64,000 nucleotides of DNA from Amphiura filiformis (GCF_039555335.1 NC_092642.1:9248752-9312751); one strand, 5' to 3'. Positions 34,550-49,800 are shown, numbered from the stretch's first letter. Program-made: numbers and translations. Notes: a model not told the origin generated them from the sequence alone.

Positions 34550-37117
34550 CTGAAAAAACATAATGATCATAAAGCAAAATATGTAACACAGAACACAGAT
34601 ATTTGAAAATTAAAAGAAAAAAAATGCAAAAATTTGACAAACTACCCTGAAAATTTGTTCTTGTCCGAGCGATCCCTCCACACACACACATACAGACAGA
34701 AAATACTATGTCTCATTCTGAATATAGTTTTAGGCGAGACAAAACTGAGTCGGACTACTACGTCGTGGGTAGTTTTAAGGGAAGTAGCGTGTGGATGTCG
34801 CACGTCACTCATTGTTATATTTGGGTTACAAAAGACTGTTCTTTCTTGAGTTAAGCCACCCGGGTAGGCCACTTCTAGTCTACAAGCTGATATAACAGCG
34901 TGGATGATTTAATACGTATTTATAAATATAATTAAGAACCAGTCTATTTACGCCACTGGTTACATTACATTACTTAATACTCTTGAAAAGCAATGGTTAT
35001 TGCGGTCACCTCGTTTACTTCCTTTCGTTGTTCAGTACCGTGATATCAAAAGCATCGACTATAGATGTTTAATAATAAAATGTATTTTACTTGTATTACT
35101 TGTATTCTTTGCCAAACCTTATTTATGCAATTAATAGAAGCAAGCCCAACATCAAGAAGTTTGTTCAAGAGGAACGGTTTGCATACCTTTTCAACGTACG
35201 GTGCCCATCGCTTCAGCTTATATCGTATGAGCATCCCCAATGCAACTGGTAAGACAATGCAGGCAAGAGTAATAACGATATCTTTGTATGGGATGACTGA
35301 AGTTTCATTGGTCCAAGATCGGCTATAGATGAATAAATTCAGGGGCATCATTCCAAAAGCAAAGATGACGGAAGCAGTTGTCATAACAACACTGTAATTT
35401 GAAATTGAATGTAATTAATTATACCATATTAAACTACGGAGAATGGTGGTTATACAAATAAAATGCAATATTTTGCATGTACAGTGTGACCCGGGAGTGT
35501 GACACGAGTGAGAAAGGACCTCCACCATTGAGATTTGAAATTCAGCTTGCTATGGAACAAATAAAAACTGCTAAGTCACCTGGTATTGATAATGTAGCTT
35601 CTGAGTTGTTAAAGGCAACTGGGAAAGAAGGCATAGGCCTATTGTGGCGTCTATGTTGTATCATCTGGAAAAAGAAGAAATGGCCAAGAGACGGGTGCAG
35701 GGTAGTATTTGTTCCACTGCCGATGAAGGGGAATTTGAAAGAGTGCACCAATCACCGGATCACTAGCCTGATTAGTCATGTAAGTAAAGTAAAGTAAAGT
35801 AGAAAAGGTTCTTTTTCAGATCCAATTATTCTGGTACTTACTCAGAAATATTTCAATTCCTACACGAATCTTGATCACTCTGTTGTGGTGTTTCTAGGTG
35901 TTTGATGAAACGTGTTTCCAGGGTTTTCAAGAAACACGGTTTTCCACTTGTTTCAAACCCCACCGCACACTACGAAACCTACTTGTGCACCCCAAGGACA
36001 AACGCGACCTATTGCAGACAGCCGAGGCTATTTATGAAATACCGTGCCAAAACATACATTGGTGAAACTGGTCGTTTGTTCGGTACAAGACTTTCAGAAC
36101 ATAAAACAGAAACTGAGAAAGTGAGTGCAAAAGCTTTACTAGGGCTCAAAGAAAAGTCTCAAATTCATAAATCAGCAATAGCAGAATACGTAGCAGCAAA
36201 AAATCATGTAATTGGGCGGGAGGAGGCATAGATCATTGACCAAGAAGCAGACAAAACAACACGCTGGCTGAAGGAGGCAATCTGGATAAGAAGTAGGGGC
36301 CATATTAAACACCATGAACAAAGACGAGGGGGCTTACAAACTAGACAAGATCTACGATCAACTCATCAATAAATGGCAACCAGGAAGTTTGGAAACGTCA
36401 TCAAGACCAAACAGTGTTGCCGTTTCATCAAACATCTAGAAACACCACAACAGAGTGATCAAGATTCCTGATAGGAATTGAAAAATTTCTGAGTAAGTAC
36501 CAGAATAATTGGATCTGAAAAAGAATCTTTTCTACTTTATTGACTATGAACGATCCTGATGAATCGGTTTTAAAAGGGATGTAAGTAAAGTGCTTCTGAA
36601 GATTATCATCAAGAGAATGAAGAACAAAATGGAGCAAGAAATATCTGATGAATATGCAGGATTTCGTGAAGGAAGGGGGACTACGGACCAAATTGTAGTT
36701 AATGTCAGGAATGTGATTGAGAAATGCAGAGAGCATAGACTTCCTTTTTACATGTGCTTCATAAATTACAGTAAAGCTTAGCCATCCTCGGATTTGGGAA
36801 ACTATGAAAAAGATGGGTTTCATCTTGTGGACCTACTCAAGCGCTTTATGAAGACCAAGAATCTGCAGTCAGAAGAAGTGGTGGGGACAAACAGATTTGT
36901 TCAAGATTGGTAGAGGCTTACGACATGGCTGTGTACTATTACCAATCCTATTTAACATGTACCCTGAAGACATTATGAGAACAGCTTTGGAGGGTGACAT
37001 GAAGATAATGATGACGATGACGATGATGATGATGATGATAATGATGATGATAATGATGATGATGAACAAATCAAATCAAATCAAATCAAAGATGATAATG
37101 ATGACGATGACGATGAC

Positions 37118-37157
<40 letters not shown>

Positions 37158-37796
37158 AATACACAAACGAAAAGAGGAACAAACATGCCTAGCATGTAAT
37201 TCTATTTTAACATGGAAAAATTTGACCTCTTATCTACTCGCAAACTGAGATTATGCATATGTTATCTCTTCAATAAACATTGTAAAAGTCGATTTGGCCT
37301 TAAAAATATGTCACATGTTGTTCGGATTATAAAGACACAGTTTGTTGACCCTATAATGTTTGTGCACTCATAAATTGACCTCTGAGTGTATTTGGTATAA
37401 ATGCATGATCTTCTATAACAACAGGTTAACTTTCTTGTTGAATGGAGGCCTCGAGGTCACTGAACTGTGTATTTGGAGATGATGTATTTTTTGGGTCATA
37501 GCACACGTGTTAAGCAAAAACATACATGAGAAGTAAACAGGTTACATCTTCTCTGCTGTGACTGATACCATAGAAACGTGCTCTTTGTTTAAACATTGCA
37601 AGTAACATGAGAGGCAAACATTAATGTTTCATATTAGCTTACAACCCCCCAAAGCAATGTTGGAGCCAATACTAGGCCAATTGTCCGTTCCTGTCTCAGT
37701 ATCAAAACAACATTGACTGATGGGGGCGGGAGGGGGTGATAATTTCATACTAAATTAAATCACGACTCTAATAATCATCTGACATCAGTTGTATTA

Positions 37797-37841
<45 letters not shown>

Positions 37842-40800
37842 GTCATCATTATCATCATCATCGTCGTCGTCGTCATCATCATCATCATATCATCATCATT
37901 ACCTGACTACTAGCCACAAACCCATACCAAGGAAAATAAAATATCAATTTTGCTGCAAGCCCTCAGAGAAAAGTAATATACAAATGTTTAAAATCATGTT
38001 TTATTACAACGTATCTAATAGTAATAGGAATTTGCACACAACCATGACAACTGCTAAATTAAGCTGAAATGAAGAAAATATAGACTATAAAAAAGTCTAA
38101 AATGAAAATAAATGTTGTTCATAATTAAAATATTTTAATTTTTCTTTTTGATTTTGAAAACATTAGTCTAGTTACATAAAGTACTACAAATAAAAATTCC
38201 CTTTAAAAGGGAAGGCCAGCCTCAATGCAGAAGAGGTCTTGTAAATAGTTTGGGTCACCGTGAAAGGCATTTTTTAGGATCACGCTTACATCCATGTTAC
38301 ATGACAGTTCACCAAACCATCAATGGTGAGAACATGCACACTGAAACAGCAAAAAACATTAACTCCTATAACTCCTGTCAACTCTTTAATTCATTACTCC
38401 AAATTGTTCTGTATTTTTGTCTTTACTGCTTTTTACCCATGCTTATTATTAAAATCAAGAAATACACTGCAGTTGTTAGTTAATTCGCTATGTTAACTCA
38501 ACTTACATGCACATTTTATTTTAAAATAATTTTATATTATTTCGCAATGTATCGTTTACTATAAAGTAGATAGTGGCAAGCACACGATAAAGGACTGATC
38601 ATTCACTACAATCTTCACTTTTAAACTGTATTTTTTGAATGTGTTGATTGTTAGTCCGAAACTCCTGCAAAGCTATGGACATGACATCTTACCTACTCCA
38701 TTCTGTAATAGTCTGCATTGTGTGTTTTTTCAGTCTTCAATCATTTTGTTGAATGTAATTTTATGAATCAAATAAAAAAGATAGAAATTGGCCTCACTTT
38801 AGTTATGTGTCATTTTACAGTATTTATAATTTATAAAGTAAGACAATAATTTATTTATTTTCTATAAGTGCATGTCAAAATATGGGATATATTGTTCAAT
38901 ATTATAGCTAGCCCTAAAAACTTTATTTTCAATCGGATTTTCCCGTTGAAAAGACAAAACTGATGTTAAAGATAGCAATAATATCATCAATAACATTTTG
39001 AGTCAATTTTATCCATAAAACGATACAGGATAGGATAGATAATTACTTTGACTTCAATGTGGTCCATATAATGAAGATTTTGATTCTACAACATTATTAG
39101 ATCTGTTATCAACATATCAATTATGCACTCACAGGCAACCAAACATCATGCTATGCTCAGTAGTCCACTGATATGACCTCGTGATCATTCCCCCGCTTTG
39201 ACCATGTCATTTTTTTGATATGCTGATTGCTGAACAAGTTTATGTTTATATGTGTAGGCCTAACCTATGATAACTTTTTAAGTCATAATTAATTCAAACA
39301 TAACTTTGGCAATACTCAATCGTTTTCGTTCGTTGAAACGGCAAAACATACTTTCTTTTCCTTGCAAATCGAATTAGCAGACATCAAAAACATTTCCACC
39401 ACGAGAAGTAAAAAAATAATTCATACCAATAGAAGAAGGCTATAATCTTAGCTAATCTTTAGTGTACACAAACCCCATCTCAGAATTAGGTACCAGCCCT
39501 ATGGGCTGGCGAAAAGAATTTGATTGCAAAGGTGGTTTCTAGAAAAGGGGTAAATTTATTTTGTTATAAAAGCCCTTACATCTACAAATTATGAAACTGA
39601 TCAACTGGACTCACCTTTTTTGAGAGGTTACAGTATCGCACCTTATCCTATATGCATCTTCAGGCTGTCTGATGATCTGTCGGCAATTGGTCACTGACCA
39701 CTGGCGAGATAGTGTTGCCAGAGGTCGTTGATTTAGAGTCAAACTTCTTAGGAATGTTCTTAATAATGGAATTATAGGCCCCTGCCAAAGGGGCCGCCTC
39801 CCCTGTTGAGTGAGGCTGTTCTTTCTTCACATAAATCGCTTCCTTGACACCCCTTTCGTACCACCTGCGTTCCCTGCCAATTTTGCCAATGTCTGCTTTG
39901 TTTCACCTATGTGTCCAGTTGGTCAGTTTCATAATTCCAATTTAATATTTTATTATACCTGGATGAATGACAACCTTCACAATAGCAAAATAAATAGGAA
40001 GGCTTGAAAATTGTACCAAACCTATTCTTTTAGTTTCTGTTCATCAATACTTTATTCAAAACCAAAATGATTCAAATCGAACAAGTAATAATTGCACAAT
40101 TAAAAAAACCTATTTTTCTCAAAAAGTGGATGTAAGGGCGGGCTTTAGCAACACTTCAAATAACAATCATTATTTTTATTTACCTGAGGCATATGTCTCC
40201 ATTGGTCCAGTAGGTGAATAAGTTGGAGACAGTCCCTCCTGGTGAGCACCCAACGATCAACATACCAATCGCAAACTCGGCTTTGATTTGTAACGCATGA
40301 GCCAAACTAAATGTAAGCAAAGGCATCACAAGAAACTGAGATATAAAACCAATAAGAACCCCCACTGGACGACGACACTGCAATAAAGATATGCATAGTA
40401 AACGTGAATCACAGTTTGGTAAATAATGAATTTCCATTTTACAAATCATTTTTGACAGTTTCGTATGTCTTGGTTGATATCAGAGTCATTGACGTTCCGT
40501 CAGCCTCACTGCTGGTGATACGGTACAACAGCTTCATATCGTGGTGACGTGTCTCTAGGAGGAGGATCAGACATGATTTAGTTGCTAGGCCCCCTAGTCC
40601 CTATTCATAACGACACGTTGTCTATTTCAAATTCAAATTGATTTTTTAATGAAAGACGCTAGAATGGTGAGACATTCACTGTCCATAAGTATTGCTCTGG
40701 TTTTAATGCTTTGAGAATTAGAAAGGATATAGAAGTTCAGTTGCAAAGTTTTCAAAGGTCGTGCATTTTTGTGTGATTATAAGGCTTAGAACCTCGAACC

Positions 40801-43800
40801 ATAAATGTTGTTTGATCCAACCACAGCTATCAAAGTTCTCTATAAGCATGCGCAATTTGCAGTTAGCATCCTGGACAACCGATTCTTTTGTTTGGCAAGG
40901 CTCACTCGGTCATTTAATGAGGCAATACAAACGATCGAATTTGGTGTTGAAATTAGCTAAATTTTTAGTTACACCTTTTCGATGTAAAATTAATTTTCTC
41001 GGCCAAATGAAAAGCAATCATTTTCATTTTTTCAGTAAATGTCAGGAAAAATTGTAGTGCTTGATACTGTATTTTTTTTCAAATTCTAGTGTTAAACTTA
41101 GGCGTGAAATTTAGTCATTTAGTGTAAGATTTTCGAATGAAGGATTTTTCCCAACTTTCTAACGCACATCACCGTGAGCGATATATCATAGTTTTGTCAG
41201 AATTTGCGTTTTCATTTCACCATTTTTACTGCCGGCTGACCATTTTTCAAAATCAACGAGTGAAATCTAAGGCTAATACTAGCATTGTGGATCGATATCC
41301 CTGGGTTTAATAGGAATACCGGCATGGCTACAGTGTTGCTAGAACTTCAATATAGCAAAGAAATTCCCAGGCCTATAGCGTTCCTACTGATCATGTTTAA
41401 CCAGAACACTCAATTGGGGATTTGGGCTACCAAATCGCTGGTCGGGCAATTTGCTTTCAATGGAAAATTGACCTGGATAAACAACAAAGGAAATATCGAC
41501 TATTTCTGCTGGTTGCTCTCGAGATAAAAGTACTAAGTTAGACATTTTCGGAGCAAAAAAAAAAAAAGGGTAAAATAAAAACGGAAATTCTAACAAAACT
41601 ATAATATATAGACCCACACGATGTGCTTTACAGAGGTGGGAAATATCTTTCTTTAGCAAACTATATTAGTTTGAGACGCTAAAAATGAATTCCGTAAAAA
41701 GCTCGCGGGCGAACTGAAGGCCTATAAAAATCAAAAATATCACGCTAAAAGACACAATTTGATGCTTAATTTTAACACCAGGATTTGTAAAAAAAAATGT
41801 ATATCCAAGCACCAAGTTTTTAACTGACATTACTGAAGAAAAAAAAATATTGCTTTATATTTGACCGAGAAAATTAATTTCATAGCAAAAGGTGTATCTC
41901 TGAATTGTGCTGATTTTTTAAAACATGTATCGATCGACTTTCAGCGCGACTAAGCATTTCTAAAGAATCGGTTGTCCAGGTTGCTAACTGTTTGAGCATT
42001 CACAATTTTATTGCCCACAAAACAGTGGGCATCATTATAATAAATAAATAAAAGCATAAAAAAAGGGAAACTGGGTCAATATAATTCAGGGTTGACATAG
42101 GCTATTGCCAAATGTCATGCTATTTAGTAAATTAATTTACCGGCTTGGGTGGAAAATACCGAGGTATACAATAGGCTTATGTCGCAGAGATATGTCGAAT
42201 CTAAAAAAAAATTGATATCAGAAGGACATTCCTCGTATTCAGAATGCAATTTGGTGAGTCTGATGTGCTCTCAGGTCCCACAAAAATACTGTGCAAACGT
42301 TGCTGTCCGATGCCTAAACTTATAAGTATTTAATATTATTATAATTATATATTATGTTTAAACACCGAGCATTTATAAAGAGAGATTATGATGAGCTTTC
42401 CAGAAACTTGTCGCTCTGTGTGCACTGGAGTATTATAATATAACACTATGGTATTATAACACTATGCAAGATAGGCATTCGTCCTTGCATAAATACTCAT
42501 TAATTATTTGCGCTTGGTTAAACACTATAATTTAATAAACCTTACAATTTATAAATATTTAAGTGGCATCAGAGAAGATGTAAGGAACAGGAGGGTTAAC
42601 AGAATTATACAATTGAGATAATCCCGTAGGTAATCCTGTCGCATCTATTCATAGTCCTTTATTCTGAAGTAGTTGGACATCCACTTATAGTAGCCTTTGA
42701 TGTGATGTGTGAGACCGCTCAAGGTTGACCGATTTGCACTTCAGAATGGGAAATATTTCCAATGTTTCTATAGAGATTTTGTCGAAAAGTTATGAAAACC
42801 GTGTATTAAGGACCTACTGTTGAATGGGATACCACATGTGGATAATACAAGAAAGAAATCGAGTATTGTAAAAATTTCCCCCACAATCCGCACTTTTTTG
42901 TAAACATATACATTTCTAAAGAAGAATTTTTTAGGATATTGTTAAAGAATTGATGATTGTTGATCATTTCTATTTAATTTTTTTTAATGTATTTTCCTGT
43001 CTTTTCCTGTAAACCTAATAAAGATATTCTGATAATTGAATACCTGAGTGGAAAAAGGGCCCAACTCCAATTTTTTACAAAAATGAGTTAGACCCATCCT
43101 TTTATTGCCAGCAGACTGTTCTTCCTTGTGTGTGAAAGATGAGCCAAAATCCACGATCTAAATGGTCTTCCATGTACATGATGTACACTTAATCATGGTT
43201 TTCATGGAAGAAAGGCCCAACTCCATGGATTTGGGCCCTTCTTCCACAAATATTGGGTTAAAGAGGAATTTTGTTCATCCATGAAATCTGCTTTTCACTA
43301 CAATAAACATTCTTGCTAACATATTACATGCTTCTACTTGTGCAATTAATGGATTTCTGTAGCTATTTATAACACATCTGCTTACGGAACTGGTACTTGC
43401 AGTATATTAGTGGAAGAAGGGCCCAACTCCAGCTCGTATTAAGACCTGCACCGTTGCCATGGAAACATCATATATAATTTCCAATGTATGTAATATTGTA
43501 TGTTCATGTATTGAAGGTCCCCTGAAGATGAAAACATTCTATCTATAAAACTTTTCAAAATATTAAGTTTTTTCTTAATATCTCAAAAACAGTTTTGATG
43601 GAGTTGGGCCCTTCTTCCACTCAGGTATTCAATTAAAAACACCCTCTATTATAAATAATAGAGGCTGAAAGTGACAAGAAGCGACGAAAATTGTAATTTG
43701 CCATGGAACTTCAGGCATATTTTATCTGAAAAATTACTGCATGAAGGGCCTGCATGTATGGTACGCATGGCATGATGACATTCAAGCACTGACCTATCCC

Positions 43801-46800
43801 TAAAACTAGTTAGCTGCAACTTGTGTATCACATCCGTCCCGGGTTCAAACCCCATTGTGGTATTCTATTGTTTAGCGGCTATAGAGGGTAATGCATCATT
43901 TACTTTGAATGAGCGGTCTCACACATATTTTGTCTGAGGATAGCTGGATCAACCTCCTCTTCCTTACATCTTCTCTGGTGGCATTGATCAAGCCTCCTAA
44001 AACATTATTTTTCAGTTTCTGAAAACCACCTCACTAGCCCTAGAACTCTGGCCATAGTATCCGTTTTTACTTCTACTAGGGCCAGAGGCACTTACATTGC
44101 CTCATTTCAAATATTGAGTTTTAGTTTTGGTTTTTGTTTTGGTCACGTGGTTTTCTATTGTCCTGCCTAACCACTTGAATCACAAGATATCGAACTCATT
44201 GTTTCTACCTTTTGTTTAAAACTAAACATTTGTGACAGGTAATTTCGGTTTTGGTTTCAGTTTCTTATAAGTGGTGTGACGAATAAAATTACAGGATTTT
44301 CGAGTTACCTGATCTAAGTATACAAAAGAAATGTTTAAATTTCGCAGTGCAATATTCACGAGCAGAGAAGTCGAGCAAAGCAGTCTACATTTGAAAGCAT
44401 TGATTTAGTTTGAAAGCATTGACTTGAGACTACGAAATAGCCTAAGCTGATTTCACTGTGAAAATATATAGACCATCGAAATATTTGCATTCGACATTAC
44501 AAAAGGGCTACTATTGTAATTGTATAGGTGCTATAAACAAAATCGATTCATGTCCTTAATCCCATGTACCAGAATCGAAGGAAAGGCCATTATATGACCT
44601 CTAATAACCTAATGACTTTTACTGAAGCAATTTTTACTGCAAAAAGTAGAAGATAGAGGGGAGAAGAGATTGTGTGATGCGTGTGTGTGTGGGGGGGGGG
44701 GTTGGAGGGCCAGGGGAAATGGGCCGGGAGAGAGAGAAACATATGAGAGAGAGCATTGGAAGTGAAAGAGAAGGGGAGGAGAGCTCGAGATGAAGATATC
44801 GAATGTAGGGGAGGAGGAGGGGAAAGGGGTAATTTAGGGAAGATGTGGTTATATAGGGAGGGGAGCCCCCTCTTAAAGAGGTATGTGTTGTGCTTCCCGG
44901 GGATAATAAACTAATTCATAATCAAAACATCACCATGCATCGTTTATGTTTCATACAAACAAACAAATCCCCCACCCCACCCCATCCTTCAATATACGCG
45001 CATGTATATGATTTCTAGGCCTAGAACTCGTGAGTGTAATATGCCACCTACCGTCGACAGAGAGCATCAACTGTCGTCCGCGGGATAGATTTCCGATATC
45101 AATCATGATAATAATTATGTTAGCACAATAGGCTATTGTATACTTCTGGTTATATACCCTACACTGTGTCCTCCCAGCATAATAGTGTTATGATTGCAGA
45201 CCAGATCAGCTCTACTTTTTAATCCCTTGATTTTTGGTTTCTGAACAAAAGAGAAACCAAAACTATATATTTGAAATGAGGATTGAAAAAATTGTTGGAG
45301 ATGCTTGAACGATCCAGTACAAAAAATGACAGCATTTCAATGCTTGATCGAGGTCACTAATTAACATGATAAAACCCACTTGAGAACACACAATCGCCGG
45401 TCATTTCTAAAGATGCATTTATACTCAATCGCTTTTGGAGAAACCTGAATCGCACGCATGGTCAGTGTACTAAATCGCCGTCGTATTTGCCTGCTGAGCA
45501 TGCGCATGATTCGCTGTTTTTCAAAAGCGACACGTAGGCCTATATTGACACCCTCTGTCGGTCAACGTTCTCTAAAATTGCACACATAACTTGTGTAGTT
45601 AGCGACAATGATTCAGTCTGATGATGAGTAACCCGTGGGTATAAACACAGCTTTACACAATGACTAATTTACATAGGCACAAAAGACCGTGTTCATGTAC
45701 CGTTACTCAGCCAAACATGGCAGAGTAGGTCCCGGATCTTCTGTACATGTTCCTATCTCCTCAACGTTATACCTTTCCAAGAGATAGATAGATAGATAGA
45801 TAACAATCTTTATTCAGGGTATTTCATTCAGTTTACAAAAACTGGTCTCCCATGAGACCCTGATAATAATTACATAATATAAGATTTTAACAATTTACAT
45901 ATCAAGAGATAAATTACATTTAAATACAAAAGAATTGAAAAGCAAAATTGAAAAATGAGTACATTATGTACAGTAGGTAATATTTACAAATCAAGATGAT
46001 AAAATGTATTTTATAAAACATGAATTTTAACAAACAGGAAGTGAAATTTAGTACTAACAGAGGTGGAAAGGTGTGAATTATATGCTTATCTTTGATTTTA
46101 ACATGTTCACATTCATTGATGTAAGATTAATGCGAACATGAGAAGACAGTTTGTTCCACACTGAGGCACCTCTGTAAGAAAAAGTTCGTTTCCCTGAATT
46201 ATTATTCCAAGATGGCAAGACAAGTGTATTACAAGATTGACTTCTGGTACATTTTGAATGAGTTGAAGAAGTAAAAATAAATTGCCATGAGAGGTAAGAA
46301 GGAGCATCATGATGAAGACATTTAAAAACAGTTACAAGAAGCTGTTTATCCCATCTTTCATTTAATCTGTCCCAGGAAAGGGTGTTCATCATATCAGAAA
46401 TTGGTGTTCTAATGTCGGCAGACAAAAGAACACGAGCAAGTTTGTTTTGAAGAATTTGGAGAGAATTACAATGTTCAGAAATGCAGTTTGACCAAATAGG
46501 ACTGCAATAATCAAAGTGTGGGAAGACCAATGCATTGGCAAGTAAATTTAATGTGGCTGGAGGAAGATAGAACTTAACTCTGCGAATGACACCAATACGT
46601 TTAGAAATAACAGAAGAAATATAATTGATATGTTCATTCCAAGTTAAGATTGGATCAAATATGACCCCCAAATACTTAAATTTATCAACCTTTTCGATAG
46701 ACTCATTACCATAGATAAGTGAAATGTCATCAAAATTTTTTTTTTTTTTTTTTCAACAAGGAAAGAGATACGAAAAGCGAACGTCTACACCTCACCACAC

Positions 46801-49800
46801 TGTCTATCCAATGTTATAAATAAGGAATATTTTATACTAAGCGGTTACCCGTATTTCGCGGTTCTCGGCTGTCATAGTTATTGGCTTTTGCAGATCTCAA
46901 AATCGTTAAATCTCATGGATGACCTAACAAACGCAAACCTGGGCTTCCTTGGCCAAAGTTACACCCACCGACCAAGTTTGAGCTCCATGAGCAATTTGAA
47001 ATCTTTGTTTTTTGACCTATGACCTCTCAACCGTAGGTCTGACAAAAAGGTCACAATGGAACGTTTGTTTGTTAGTCCAATTTCCACCTACCCACCAAGT
47101 ATGAGCTCCATAGGCAATTTGACATTTTTACCTTTTTGACCTTTGACCTCTTAACCGTAGGTCTGAAGAAAAGATCACCGTGGAAACTTTTGTTTGTTAG
47201 TCCAAGGTCGACCCACCCACCAAGTTTGAGTTCCAGAGGGGCAATTTGAAATTTTGACCTTTCTTGACCTATGACCTCTTAACCGTAGGTCTGACGAAAA
47301 GGTCACCGTGGAAACTTTTGTTTGTTAGTCCAAGGTCCACCCACCTACCAAGTTTGAGATCCATAGGGACAATTGAAAATTTCGACATTTCTTGACTTAT
47401 GACCTCTTTTGAGCTCCATAGGAGCAATTTGAATTTGTTACCTTTCTTGACCTATGACCTCTTAACCGTAGGTATGACGAAAAGGTCAACGTGGAAACTT
47501 TTGTTTGTTAGTCCAAGGTCCACCCACCCACCAAGTTTGAGCTCCATAGGAGCAATATGAATTTTTACCTTTCTTGACCTATGACCTCTTAACCGTAGGT
47601 CTGACAAAAAGGTCATTGTGGAAACTTTTATTTGTTATTCCAAGTTCCATCCACCCACCAAGTTTGAGCTTCATTGGGGCAGTTTGAAATTTTTACCTTT
47701 CTTGACCTTTGACCTCTTAACCGTTGGTCTGACGAAAAGGTCACCGTGGAAACTTTTGTTTGATAGTCCAAGGTCAACACTATGGCATGGCTAGATTTGC
47801 CATTCAAAGTATTTGAAATTATACTTCAATTGAACTTGACCCCGTCCTTGACCTTTGACCTTAAAAAATATAAACTCGTTCTTCCTCATACCAAGCTGCA
47901 CCCACCCACCAAGTTTGAGCCCCGTGCGACCTACGACGGCCTCACATTAGCAGTCACAGACCAACAGACAGAGAATAGCGTATTATTATATAGACATTCC
48001 CTCATTTCAAATCATTAGTTTTAGTTTCTCTTTTGTTCAGAAACCAAAAATCAAGGGATTAAAAAGCGGAGATGAACTGGTTTGCAATCATAACACTATT
48101 GTGCTGGGAGGACACAAGAGGGTATATATAATCAAAAGTATAATGGCCTATAACCATACGTATATAATAGCCTATTGTGCTAACATTTTCATTATCGATA
48201 TCTATCAACGCGGGCGACAGTTGATGCTCTCTGCCGTAGGTGGCACACTTCCATGACACCTTATAATTACACCCGAGTTCTATACGAGGCCTACATGTAG
48301 AAATCAGGTGCATATATTGAGGGGGTGGGGGCCCGGTGGGGTATTTTGTTTATTTGTCTGAAATATAAACGATGCATGATGATGTAGATGATTTGATTTT
48401 GAATTAGATTATTCCCCGGAAAGCACAACACATACCTCTTACCTATGTTCCCTCCGCCACCTATATATAACCTCCTCCCTCCCCCCTCCCCACACTCGAT
48501 ATCGACTCTTCCCTATTATTCCACTCCACTCTTGAGCTCCCCTCTCCCCCTCCTTCCCTTCCCACTTCCAATGCTCTCTCCCCTCTGTTTCTCTTTCTCC
48601 CTTACCCTTACCCACCCCCACACACACCCTCTTTCCCTGATGATCTCTTCTCTCTCTCTCTCTCTATCTCTTCTCCAATAAATAAATTGAATAAAAGTCA
48701 GTTTAAACCAGCTTTCTATGATATTGATCTTCCGTCATGCGACATGCACATAAATAGAGTTGTGTATAATAGTGTTTATATCACTAAAATGTATAATCTG
48801 TCAAGTGCCTATTGTAATGTCTGTGGAAATATTTCGATGGTCTATATATTTTCACAGTGAAATCAGCCTAGGCTATTTCGTAGTCTCAAGTCAATGCTTT
48901 CAAACTAAATCAATGCTTTCAAATGTAGACTGCTTTGTTCGACTTCTCTGCTCGTGAATATTGCACTGCGAAATTTAAACATTTCTTTTGTATCCTTAGA
49001 TCAGGTAACTTCAAACCCTGTAATTTTATTCGTCACACCACTTATAAGAAACTGAAACCAAAACCGAAACTACCTGTCACAAATGTTTAGTTTTAAACAA
49101 AAGGTAGAAACAATGAGTTCGATATCTTGTGATTCAAGTGGTTAGGCAGGACAATAGGAAACCACGTGACCAAAACCAAAACCAAAACTAAAACTAAATA
49201 TTTGAAATGAGGCATTATATGGTACGGTATTTTAAAGCCTAAAGATTTCTGAAGGTTAAAGTCTTATGTTTATCGGGGATCGATACAAAGGGATGGGCAT
49301 CCTAGTATTACGTAACAAATCGGAAGATGTAGTGTAAGTCTAGACAATAGGCGCCATATTGCAGGAGGGTTAGAGTTCATAGAGGAACGTTAAAGGTTAT
49401 TAGAAATAGGTCACCCAGGCACATCACTAATGTGTTTCACGAGTTGTAATACCGACAGGTAAAAACATTGATTTCTTAAAATTCTCCCGATTTTTTAAAT
49501 TACTAAATAAGGTTAGTACTTCAAACCATTCAGTTCAGTTCAGTTCAGTTTATTTCATCCAATCAAAATACATGTTAACATAATACAGAATAATATTTTT
49601 TGTATAAAACAGTGTGGAACATTTTAAATTATATGACAAAAGTATGAGAAACAGAGGATGAGGATGCCACCAAACGCACAGCGTGATGTTGTGGCACCCT
49701 ATACATAATGTTTCAATTTTACAATAAGCAAAACAAAATTTAATACATTAGGAAAAAAAACGAACAAAGACAAACAAGCCTTGTAAGTAAAGAAAATACA

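Noticed and set aside
36897..37199. Met-rich open frame
   Set aside because: The first part is the RTE remnant and the rest is the ATG/GAT microsatellite.
37789..38067. Ser-rich open frame
   Set aside because: It is a translation of the ATC microsatellite; no conserved sequence outside the triplet run.
48439..48681. Gly/Glu/Arg-rich and Pro/Ser-rich frames
   Set aside because: Translations of the GA/CT-rich tract of the R4 element.
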